Positions 54,263 to 64,000 of a DNA stretch of 64,000 nucleotides are shown one piece after another; within the stretch, counting starts at the first letter, position 1, and every line of letters begins with the position of its first letter. Source of the stretch: Trogon surrucura (Eukaryota; Chordata; Aves; Trogoniformes; Trogonidae); contig CM036620.1 of assembly GCA_020746105.1 (NCBI GenBank), positions 30,413,916 through 30,477,915 on the forward strand, read 5' to 3'. Under the pieces are notes generated by a model. It searched no databases. It was given only the letters and a program-made list of their open reading frames with translations, and was not told where the DNA came from. A program made the position numbers and the translations under genes.

Positions 54263-54361
54263 AATAGTGCTGGTCCCAGTACTGACCCCTGAGGGACTCC
54301 ACTAGACACAGGCCTCCAGCTAGACTCTGTCCCATCAACCACAACTCTCTGACTTCTTTCA
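54263..54361 (-). mobile_element. Internal CR1 fragment without a 3' tail
   Basis: About 99 bp match the CR1 internal segment encoding VNGTES...[14 protein letters not shown] on the minus strand. The piece corresponds to about 53085-53185 of the neighbouring CR1 with roughly one difference per ten bases. Neither a CR1 tail nor any 3' part follows, which is not what ordinary 5'-truncated retroposition gives. Confidence 0.85.
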
Positions 54362-55040
54362 CTCACTGAAAGTGGTGAGTGCTGAGGCCTTCTTAGGTCT
54401 ACCATGTTCTGCAATATTTATAAACAGACCTTGGACCTCCCAACACCTCTGTCTCTAGAGGGCACTAAAAGACGACAGGTGTTTGAGTTCAAGGAAGACT
54501 TACAATGGCTGCAAGTAACCAAAGACTTGTTGCACTGCTGAAAAGCATTCTGTAGCCACGCAAACATTATTCAGTGAGGTGCTGTGCCAATTTGCTTTGC
54601 AGTCTTTGGATATTTTACTGTTCAGGCAGTCACCAGGCTGGAGCAATGGGACTCCCTGCCAAACAAAGGGCTCTGAATGTTTGATTTCAGGATTGGACTT
54701 GTAATGATATCTCACTCCCGTGGGAGCTGCTGATAATACCACAGATAGCTCGTTCCACACAATGAAACGGGGATACTGAGTCTAAATTGCGTATCAAATG
54801 AAAATAATTAACTCATTATGCTCATTTATCACAGCAAGCAAAAACTATTATTACTCCATCCAGCATGAATACTAACACTTGGAAGGTAGTTATAAGATGG
54901 AATCAGCAAATTTAGAAATTTAGAAATGTAAATACATGCAGGTAGGGACTCAAGCCAACGCTTGCAAGAATGTGGATTATTCAACATCTGCACCATATTC
55001 TGTGTATTACTCTGATGCATTTTTAGGTAGCACTTTAGTT

Positions 55041-55080
55041 TTATCACTAGAATCATTAATTTATCACTAGAATCATTAAT
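55041..55080 (+). repeat. Perfect 2 x 20-bp tandem repeat
   Basis: TTATCACTAGAATCATTAAT is present twice head to tail with no mismatch, in AT-rich intron 1 sequence. It is not part of a recognised element. Replication slippage is the likely origin. Confidence 0.95.
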
Positions 55081-58000
55081 ATGTTATTTTGTTTGCGGTG
55101 ATTGTACTGTATTCTACTGCAACAGCCTTTCTTCCAGCTTTGGCTAGTGTTAGTCTTTGTCTCTAGCTAATTACTACTGAAGTCAATGAGAGTCTTTCCA
55201 CTGAACTTAATGAGAAATCAGTCAGGCTGCAAGATATAGTAGCTGCTGCATCGTGGTGTGCTTGCTGCAGCCCTCTTTTCCTTCAAGGCTGTTTTCTTGT
55301 CTGCTGGGGACAGAGTAGATATAGTTTCCTTCAGCACTGCTCACTTTGGCTGAAGTCTACAGTTTACTTTGGTACTTGTTTCTTGTGTTCATCAAATCAA
55401 GAAAATCTGATAATAGAGACAGTCCTTGTTTGAATAACATTGATAAACTCTTTAAGCCTGTGGTTATAATTGCAACATAATCACGTAGCTCTGTTAGAGT
55501 TTGCAAATGACTTAAAAGGCAACCAGCTGCTAAGTACTATAAAAGCTTCTGAATTTCATGTATTATGGTCCTGACAACAGAAAAGATAAAAAAATTATCC
55601 CAATTCATCTTTTTGTAAACCAGCATAAACTGACTAACACAGGCAGGAAAATCTTTCCTCTTTAACACATCATTTAGGAAATTGTAGCAAAAATACAAAA
55701 GACATTTTTAAAACAAAACAATATTCAAAATTGGATCCTACAAATGCCCATCTGGAGACACAGTTGGAACCCTTTAATCACCCTAAGTGATTTGTTTCAC
55801 CTGTTTACAGTGTGTTTATTAACTGAAATGGGGAAAAAAGTAATCAATTCAGCCCCAGATTGTAACAGGAAATTGGGACTTGACAAAGGAAGAGACTGGG
55901 AGAAAATCATAATGCTTGCACATAAGTGGCTTGTCAACAGTAGAGTGCGCTTCCTTCGTGAATGCACAGATGCTGTTAATGCCTCAAAACAGAAGCTCAT
56001 TTTGAAACTTTGTATTTGCCATCAACAGATAATTAAGAAACGTAGCTAGAAAAATTGCTATGATTCCCTGCCCTTACTTAAAACACTGTTGTGGAAAAAG
56101 GTCTCTGTAAGGTAGATACAGTAGGCTAGAGTGAATGGAGTGCATTGTGAGATTTTAGAGGCATTTTTTGTATAATCAAAACCAAATCTTTAACTTTTGC
56201 ATTCTTTAATCTTTATCTTCTACCTACTAGTGCGAAGCTCCATGTTTTCTTGCGGGAGTGGTCTGTAACTATTCATTTAGACTGACTTTCTCTGCAGGAA
56301 AAGTAGCTATGAGCATTTTTGTGGGGCGAACTCTGACTGTTGACTAAGTCTGGTTTTGGTGGCCAGAAGGATTTACAGTAAAGAATGTTACTGTTTCACA
56401 TTAAAGCTAACAGCTAAAGAAAGAGTGTACGACCACGTGATAGATAACCAAACATATTGTACATTTGAGAGGTCAGTGGGCAATATCACCAGGATATAAC
56501 TTGGCTTTTTTTTACCCAGAGGCACATGTGCTGCTCTTGGTGAATGGCTGTCACGCTTTGAGCAGAGGGCAACGCTGCAGTTTTTCTGAAATCAGGATTT
56601 GCATCCAATACCTTGCTTTTTGGGTACGTTTAAACAGAAATCTTAAAACAGGAATATTGAGATCCTTCAGTATAGCTGGGTTCTGAGAAAGAGTGCACTG
56701 CTTTCTACTCAAAGAATGATTTGGTTAACTGACGACGGGCTAGGTTTTTATAAGTATGTAATTGATTTGACACAATGTGTTCTATACCTATGCGTATTGA
56801 TAGAAAAAATATAACACTCTTCTTTGGTCCACGTCATAAAATGTTGGACTAAGTCATTTCTCCTGATAGAAGGGCTTCTGTTTCTCCTATTCTTTGAATA
56901 CAATCTACCTGGGCTATTAAGGACCAATATCTATGCAAAGTCTGAAAAACCAGCTCCGTCTGCACAGATTACAACCCACTTTGTTATTGCCTAGATTTCT
57001 ATCACTGTCATCTGAATGGCTTACCTCTTGTTTCTGCAATTATTTTGAAATTATTTTAGGAAAACACAAATATATGAATGATACAATTTTTTTCTATGGT
57101 TGGTAAATCAGTCATAAACGCATGCATATAGCCAATAATATTCAAGAAAAAAAAACACAAAAAAGAATCTGAAAAAATACTGCAGGCTATATTACATAGT
57201 AAAGCACAGATGCATCTTCTAGTAGATTTCATTAAGCTATAAATAAGGGCACTGAGAAAATGTATTTGAGGCTAAGACTCTGTCTAAAATGAACTTCTCA
57301 TTTGAACACATGGTCTGAACTTGTCAGATGTTGTTTTCTGCCTTGAACGAGAAGACTTAGGGCTAGTCACTGTTGTAAATGTTGCTCATAGTCCTCGATG
57401 TATTGCCTTATCAACCTCATTTTTTCACTGCATCCTTTGAAAGCAGCTTGTTAAATAGAATATTTACTCAATGCAAAACAAAGGGAAAAAAAATAGCGGT
57501 TGTGGCTATATTTATTCACAGACTGTTTCAGTATGTTACCTATAACATAACTCTGACATGAATTTTGTCCAAAAACCAGAAAGATTCCATCTTTTTGCTT
57601 GATCACTATGAGTGTGTATCATAGCAAGAAATGGATTATTTTTTCCTGTGTCTCTGACAGTCTAAATCTTGTAGCCATTGCATTAGAGTATTCTGCAGAA
57701 ACTATTTCACTGCTTTTCTCAGAGAGAAAGAAAGAGAATTGTATAACCAAGAAAATCATTTTAGTCCTCCAAGTCATAAAGAATTTTTTATGTCTCACCT
57801 CTTGATTTTTGAACCCTTAATGTGCTCCTGTTCAACTTTTTTTCCTCTGGTTCTGAGGACTAATGTTTTTCAGTTGGCAGCCTAGATACTGAAATCCAAA
57901 AATATTATGTATTTTAACTCGAAATAAAAATTTAGGGAAGATAGAGAAATGGGGAAGGGATTTCCTATTTGAATTCTATAATTGGACTGTCAAAGTAATA

Positions 58001-58466
58001 ATAGTAATAATAGTGATAATTTTAAAAGCATATCTCTGCATTTTTGCCTTTATGATGTGCAGTGACCAAGGCTGATTCATGAAGTCATGATTATCAAGTC
58101 ATCTATTATTTTGGAAAAAAAGTTGCATTGAGCTTTAGTTTGGGGGTAGGGCAGGTGCTGTTTTGTGCAGTTCTGTGACACCAAAGGTGAGTAAATCTAG
58201 CTAACAATAAAATGGCATCTTCCGAAAAAAGCAGCCCAGTGAGTTTACAGAAACTCCCTTCATCCATTCCTTCGGATGAAAATATTCTCAGATATGAGAA
58301 GATCTCTCTGGGGAAAGTAGCCTGTAAAGCACAAGAAACCTGAAAAGAAATGCACCTAGCTTTTTGTTTTTCTTGCTCCTATGTTCATCTCTCTCTACGG
58401 GGTCTTCAGAGCAAATTCTCTCTTCTTTTATGTGGAAACCATTTACTTTGAGACAACAGACAACAG

Positions 58467-58512
58467 TGCTAGGCCACTTTCCATCATCTTGCTAGGCCAC
58501 TTTCCATCATCT
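58467..58512 (+). repeat. Perfect 2 x 23-bp tandem duplication at CR1 5' junction
   Basis: The unit TGCTAGGCCACTTTCCATCA (first 20 of 23 bases) occurs twice without any mismatch. The second copy continues into CR1 ORF2 sequence, and the first abuts the candidate target duplication AACAG. Confidence 0.95.
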
Positions 58513-58538
58513 TTGGTAAGTCATGGGTAACAGGTGAG

Positions 58539-59885
58539 GTGCCTGAAGACTGGAGGAAAGCGAATGTCACTCCAGTCTATAAGAAGGGCAGGAAGGATGA
58601 CCCAAGTAACTACAGACCGGTCAGCCTCATCTCCATCCCTGGAAAGGTGATGGAACATCTTATCCTTGACACTGTCTCTAGGCATATCAAGGATAAGAAG
58701 GTTATTAGGAGCAGTCAGCATGGCTTTGCCAAGGGGAAGTCATGTTTGACCAACCTGATAGCCTTTTATGAAGACATAACCAGGTGGATGGATGGTGGCC
58801 ATGCAGTGGACGTGGTCTACCTGGACATCAGCAAGGCCTTTGACACCGTCTACCACAGCATCCTCATAGGTAAACTGAGGAAGTGTCGTCTGGATGACCA
58901 AGTAGTGAGGTGGGTCGAGAACTGGTTGAAGGGAAGAAGCCAGAGGGTTGTGGTCAATGGGGCTGAGTCTGGCTGGATGCCTGTGTCTAGTGGGGTCCCT
59001 CAGGGGTCAGTGCTTGGGCCGGTGCTGTTTAATATATTCATCAATGATCTGGGTGAGGGATTAGAGAATGTCGTCAGCAAGTTTGCTGATGATACGAAAT
59101 TGGGAGGAGTGCTTGACACACCAGAAGGCTGTGCAGCCATTCAGAGAGACCTGGACAGGCTGGAGGGCTGGGCGGGGAGAAATCTTATGAAGTTTAATAA
59201 GGGCAAGTGTAGAGTTTTGCACTTGGGAAAGAATAACCCCATGTGCCAATATAGGTTGGGGACTGCCCTGCTGGAGAGCAGCGCAGGGGAAAGGGACCTG
59301 GGGGTTCTAGTGGACAGCAGGATGACCATGAGCCAGCAATGTGCCCTCGTGGCCAAGAAGGCCAATGGCATCCTGGGGTGTATTAGAAGGGGAGTAGCAA
59401 GTAGGTCGAGAGAGGTCCTCCTGCCCCTCTACTCTGCCCTGGTGAGGCCACATCTGGAATATTGTGTCCAGTTCTGGGCCCCTCAGTTCAAGAAGGACAG
59501 GGAGCTGCTTGAGAGAGTCCAGCGTAGAGCCACAAAGATGGTGAAGGGAGTGGAGCATCTCCCTTATGAGGAAAGGCTGAAGGAGCTGGGTCTCTTTAGT
59601 TTGGAGAAGAGGAGGCTGAGGGGTGACCTCATTAATGTTTATAAATATGTCAAGGGGGAATGTCAGGAGGATGGAGCCAGGCTCTTTTCAGCGGCGTCCA
59701 CTGACAAGACAAGGGGCAATGGGTGGAAGCTGGAACACAGGAGGTTCCAGAAAAATATGAGGAAAAACTTTTTTACTGTGAGGGTGACAGAGCACTGGCA
59801 CAGGCTGCCCAGGGAGGTTGTGGAGTCTCCTTCTCTGGAGACATTCAAAACCCGCCTGGACGCGTTCCTGTGCGCTCTAGTGTAG
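58539..59885 (+). CDS. CR1 ORF2 C-terminal fragment: reverse transcriptase
   Basis: This is an open frame of 448 codons within the CR1. The Met at 58539 is not a natural start. It is simply the first ATG after the 5' truncation. RT motifs are intact: [11 protein letters not shown] at residues 94-104 with the first catalytic Asp, [20 protein letters not shown] at 151-170, and FADDTKLGG at 182-190 (FADD codons at 59082-59093). The C-terminal thumb/connection part follows and ends in [13 protein letters not shown]. The endonuclease domain is absent. An uninterrupted frame this long implies a recent insertion. There is no sign that the host uses it as a gene. Confidence 0.85.
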   Translation: MPEDWRKANVTPVYKKGRKDDPSNYRPVSLISIPGKVMEHLILDTVSRHIKDKKVIRSSQHGFAKGKSCLTNLIAFYEDITRWMDGGHAVDVVYLDISKAFDTVYHSILIGKLRKCRLDDQVVRWVENWLKGRSQRVVVNGAESGWMPVSSGVPQGSVLGPVLFNIFINDLGEGLENVVSKFADDTKLGGVLDTPEGCAAIQRDLDRLEGWAGRNLMKFNKGKCRVLHLGKNNPMCQYRLGTALLESSAGERDLGVLVDSRMTMSQQCALVAKKANGILGCIRRGVASRSREVLLPLYSALVRPHLEYCVQFWAPQFKKDRELLERVQRRATKMVKGVEHLPYEERLKELGLFSLEKRRLRGDLINVYKYVKGECQEDGARLFSAASTDKTRGNGWKLEHRRFQKNMRKNFFTVRVTEHWHRLPREVVESPSLETFKTRLDAFLCALV

Positions 59886-60679
59886 GTGATCCTGCTCTGG
59901 CAGGGGGGTTGGACTAGATGATCTTTAAGGTCCCTTCCAACCTTTAACATTCTGTGATTCTGTGATTCTGTGATTCTGTAACAGAATCCGAGGGAAGGGG
60001 AGTGAGAGAGCGCCTAAAGGCTGCCGTTCTGTTTGGACTGCGATCTGTGGAGGGGATGGCAGCTGGTCAAGCGATGTGGGTTTCCTTCCTGCCATTGCTT
60101 CAACCTCCTCCGTTCGCTGGTGAGCCAAGCACAAAAACACTTAGTACCAAGCACAAGGACACAAGTACCAGTACACATCTGCCTGGTGTGCAGCTTTTAC
60201 TGACGTTTACCATATGGCCGCAACATGGGGTTATGCCCTGTGCAGGCTGTATCCCGACCTGTTAGATATATTTGAAATACTTTTTTTTTGCATACGCGTT
60301 TCTCTACACTTTAATGTTTCTGAGCGCACAAGACAGGTTACAGATACCTAGCTCTCAATTCAGATAATGTTACTCTACATCAGAGATGATTGTGTATAGT
60401 TTGGTAGGAGTTTAATTTTAAAATGTTTATGGTACATGAAGGCCATTTGAGCAATTTGTGGCAGGAATAGGAACTCCTGCAGAGACGGATACCAAAATGT
60501 ATTACACTGGAAAGATAATACTTCTTTCAATGTGCCAACTGCCTACTTCAGAGTTTCAGTAACAGATTCATTTATAAAACTTGCAGTACTACTTTGTGAC
60601 AATAATAACTCCTCTTACAGCATATACTTGAAGAGAAATGAAGAGCCTAAGCGATATTTTGAGGATTTCAGTGTGTACA

Positions 60680-61062
60680 CATGAAGAAGAGAAGGCTCTG
60701 GGGGACACCTTAGAGCAGCCTTCCAGTACTTCTAGGGAGCCTGCAGGAAAGAGGGGAAGGGACTCTTTATCAGTGAATGCAGTGATAGGACAAGGGGTAA
60801 AGGTTTCAAACTGAAAGACGATACATTTAGATTAGATTTTAGGAAGAAATTCTTTGCTGTGAGGCTGGTGAGGCACTGGAAGGGGTTGCCCAGAGAAGCT
60901 GTGGGTGCCCCCTCCCTGGAAGTGTCCAAGGCCAGGCTGGATGGGCCTTTGAGCAACCTGGTCTAGTGGGAGGTGTCCCTGCCCATGGCGGGGCGGGGGG
61001 GGGTTTGAAATGACATGGTTCTTAAGGTTCCTTCCAACCCAAATCATTCAATGATTCTATGA
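60680..61062 (+). mobile_element. CR1 LINE 3' fragment, other subfamily
   Basis: This is a plus-strand CR1 3' end, with the GAAGAAGAGAAGGCTCTGGG block near its start and the tail TTCAATGATTCTATGATT. A subfamily-specific TGGGAGGTGTCCCTGCCCAT matches the copy at 15.67-16.36 kb in reverse. A run of nine G at about 60989-60997 disrupts the tail region. ORF2 is not open in one frame. Confidence 0.88.
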
Positions 61063-61602
61063 TTTTACTAATTTATATTTCATTCGATAAATTGAATTTT
61101 GTTTATGTCTCGTAACTGTCTTCTGTTACAAACTTGTATCGTATTACTTATGCTCAAGTCTAATGAGTGTGTAGAAGGATTATTAACAGTCATCAGTAAC
61201 TGAACAATGTCAAAGAAAAATAGAAAACTAACCCGTGTAGATGTGCTTCTGTAGGCATATTAGAAGTCCAAGAAATAAGGTGGGAAACTAGAATGACAAG
61301 TTTTGAATGAAGGTATTTGTGCAATACTAGAAACTAGGTAGGAGAATGTTAACAGTGTAATGCTAAGGTTCATAAAAAAGAGAGGAGTTTGTGCAAGAGG
61401 AGGAATAAAACTCCATGTTAAATACAGTTTAAAATTAAATCGAATAAAGCAAATGTATTCATGAATAATACAGAACTTTATGGTTTGAAACTCCAAACAT
61501 GAATGGGAAAAAATAAACATCAGGATTATACACTCAGCTAATTCACAGTAATAATGGTCACATGCCAAAAGACATTAGAAAGGCTGTGATAGGAGGTGAT
61601 AC

Positions 61603-61619
61603 AATAATAATAATAATAG
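61603..61619 (+). repeat. Short (AAT)n microsatellite
   Basis: Five to six AAT units in TACR3 intron 1. A similar imperfect AAT/AGT array lies near 57994-58020. Confidence 0.8.
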
Positions 61620-63589
61620 AAGGTGTCAGTGACTCCTGTGCAGACATAAAATATACTCTCGCTCTGCATTAATGACTGCTCTATGGAGAATCTACAAGGA
61701 GAAGCCCAACGTAAACAAGGAACTCTTGAGCTGGTCCTGAACAGTGTCTGTGGTCAAGCTTAAATGTTATTGTTCAGTGTCTAGAGTGTGGCTGGTTTTA
61801 GCATCTCTGGAGGAGCAATAAAAGCCCCTCAAAAAAATGCTATCATGGTGTTTCATTTAAAAAGAAGCAACTATAAAAACTTGAGGAAGCTTATTAAAAA
61901 TAAATGAGAAGGGCAACCAAAAGGAAACAGGGACTGCTAATAACTAGAATTAATCATGTTCTGAAACATGAAAATTCTCTAATTATCTAAATTTCTATTA
62001 GTGAAGGTTAATTTAATTTTGAATCTGGTGCTCAGCAAAAGTGAGTGTAGGAGCGTTGGGAAAGAGAAAGCTTGAGTCCATGACTCGGATTCTGATTCTC
62101 ATTCTGCTGCAAATTGTTTGATTATTACATTTTTCAACAACATTTTTAAAAACATCCATCCTGATGTCAGCATGTTATTCATATCAAGAACATGAAGCTG
62201 TGTAGTCATACTTAAGTGAGCTGTCTGAGCTACCAGAGGTAAGAGTGCTAATATACCTGTCTTTTAGCTCAAATTTTAACATCTTTATTCCTTTTAAAAA
62301 CAGAGTTGCAGATGCAGTTCTGTGGAATAAATACAAATACGAAGTTTCATAACAGCTCTGTTGGACTAGAAAAATAAAAAATTCTGTATCTTCCTGTAGG
62401 TTAAAAAAGGGGCATTTCATTCATTCAGAAGGACCAAAAAGGGGGAAATATAAATTATTATTGAAAACATAAAGGAACTTTGTGACATGATCAAGTTTTA
62501 GGTTTTGAAAACAGTGATTTACTTTGATAATGTCCTGACTTGAAGTTAATTATCAGACTTTCATTATTAATGGTTCACTGAGGCAGCAAACTGTAACAGC
62601 TCCAGAACTGACATCAACACAACATGTGAGGAAAGGTTTATTATAGAAAAAAAGTACATGAAAGTGGAATTCTCTTTAATGTTGTACTTTATTTTGTCAC
62701 TCTTCTATTGTTGCAATACTTTTGACTCCGCAAGTAGCTGAACTGAAAAATAGGGGGGGATTTTTGCAGAGCAAAGGGCTAGGATAGATGGATAAAAATT
62801 GGCACAATCTTTAGAAAGGATTAGGTCAAATCCATTGTTTTTCTTTTCCCTAATAATTTGTGGAAAAAAAGTTGTATAGGTCTTTTTGATGCTATCATGT
62901 TGACCAGTGCTGAGCAGCAGCAAGCCTTGGAGGCTGTTTTGCAGTAATGGAGAACATTGGTGTATCATAAATGTAATTTTATTTACGTGTGTATGAAGTA
63001 TTTGCATATATATTTAATTATTCTCAATTACTTTTGGATATAAAGAAATTGAATATATATGTAATAGGTCTTCAAAGACCAAAAGTTTTCTTACATACTA
63101 GGAAGAGAAGAAATGATAAGATGGATCAGCAACTACTCACCATCTGTTAGAATACCTTGTTTAATTCCAGAGCAGTTGCTGTTACAAAGAGTTAAACTTG
63201 TTGAAAGGAGGAAATCGTTATGGAATTGCTGAAACAACAGTAACTGAGAAAGACATACTGTAGATGTGCCAAGATCAGGGAAAAAAATGCATAAAAACAT
63301 ACTAAGTGGTCTACTGAAGGCATATTATTTTATGCTATTACTGCTACATCTCCAAACTTCCACTTTAACTGTCAGATACCTGCAGAGAATCTCTAGACCT
63401 ACACACAGAACTGGTCGTATAAAGAGGCAATCTTGGGATCAGATATTAGTTGCCAGTGTATCTGAACCACATCGTGCACGCTAAGAACTAGTAAGGACAG
63501 GGCCAAATGGCTTAAGTTCTGCCTAAGTTACTGTCTTTAATATGTCCAGGAACTATACCACAGCCAGCAGTCACGGATGGAGTTAATGT

Positions 63590-63810
63590 ATATGGCCCTC
63601 TGGGATCTTATAACTGCCTTCCAGTACCTGAAGGGAACTTACAGGAAGGCTGGGGAGGGACTTTTTACAAAAGTGTCCACCTATAGCACAAGTGGAAATG
63701 GATTTAAGCTAAAGGCAAATAGATTTAGATTGGATCTCAGGAGAAAATTCTTCAGTACGAGGGTGGCAAGACTCTGGAATAAATTGTCCAGAGAAGGTGT
63801 GGATGCCTCA
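63590..63810 (+). mobile_element. Old CR1-like LINE fragment
   Basis: This plus-strand block resembles the C-terminal ORF2 part of the 60.7-kb CR1. The translation includes ITAFQYLKGTYRKAGEGLF, then NGFKLKANRFRLDLRRKFFS and RVARLWNKLSREGVDAS. There is no clear CR1 tail, and what follows to about 63885 is only vaguely similar. It is clearly older than the other copies. Confidence 0.7.
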
Positions 63811-64000
63811 TCTTAATTTCCAGTTTCCTAGCATAAATTTAGGAACTTTCAAGGTAATAAGTGCTACATGGCTGTGGATGCTTTTGTGAGAAAAAAACCT
63901 GTAGAACATCCTAGGAACTGCTCAGCTAATGATTGATCAGCTGCAGCAATACAGTTAAATCCTCAGCATCAGCTAAAAACCTTTTATCATTCTGAAAACC

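Larger units (their letters stand above)
58467..59979 (+). mobile_element. CR1 LINE, youngest-looking copy, about 1.5 kb
   Basis: This plus-strand CR1 lies in TACR3 intron 1, antisense to the gene. It runs from a perfect 2 x 23-bp direct duplication (58467-58489 and 58490-58512) to a tail of repeated ATTCTGTG ending at 59979. AACAG at 58462-58466 and 59980-59984 may be a 5-bp target duplication. Its ORF2 part is open throughout. Compared with the family's roughly 4.5-kb full length it lacks the 5' UTR, ORF1, the endonuclease domain and the N-terminal part of the RT, so it cannot retrotranspose by itself. Confidence 0.95.

Noticed and set aside
59985..60270. GC-rich segment after the CR1 tail as a CpG island or exon
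   Set aside because: It has a few CpGs and an 87-codon frame, but no splice sites or conserved features. It may be older unique or repeat DNA, with too little to support a call.

Overview
The window looks like bird nuclear DNA. It is AT-rich, gene-poor and littered with 5'-truncated CR1 non-LTR retrotransposons. These carry the typical CR1 3' ends made of 8-bp repeats of the ATTCTGTG or ATTCTATG type. It also holds avian-type endogenous retrovirus (ERV) remnants and two copies of a tRNA-derived SINE with a CR1-like tail. Nothing bacterial is present (no operons, CRISPR arrays or insertion sequences).

The only cellular gene I can support is TACR3, the neurokinin-3 (neurokinin B) receptor, on the minus strand. 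Four exons with consistent splice phases are visible: exon 2 (46958-47146), exon 3 (45320-45470), exon 4 (30273-30469) and exon 5 with the stop codon (27296-27611). Together they encode 283 residues, from the Tyr of the DRY motif through TM4-TM7 to the C-terminus. Exon 1 (N-terminus to TM3) is not in the window; intron 1 runs off the right edge. No frameshift or premature stop is present, so the gene looks functional.

Layout: 1-27,000 is the region downstream of TACR3. It holds several CR1 copies, LTR-like blocks (about 6.06-6.61 kb, 7.25-8.30 kb, and weaker ones at 24.3 and 25.9 kb) and a decayed ERV gag region (about 10.25-11.98 kb) split by a CR1. 27,296-47,146 is the visible TACR3 body. 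Intron 3 (14.85 kb) holds two SINE copies and a tail-to-tail CR1 pair. 47,147-64,000 is part of intron 1, with an LTR-like block and several CR1s, including the longest one (58467-59979), which keeps a 448-codon open frame with an intact reverse-transcriptase active site.

The most interesting points are: (i) a TAA stop built into the exon 4 splice donor, followed 61 nt later by an AATAAA hexamer, which together could make a tail-less NK3 receptor like the known truncated NK1 receptor; (ii) the tRNA-Ile-like SINE with a CR1 tail; (iii) a tail-to-tail CR1 pair forming a large hairpin inside intron 3; and (iv) a 23-bp duplication at the 5' junction of the youngest-looking CR1. I found no convincing new multi-gene system. 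Family assignments come from reading the sequence, without database searches.
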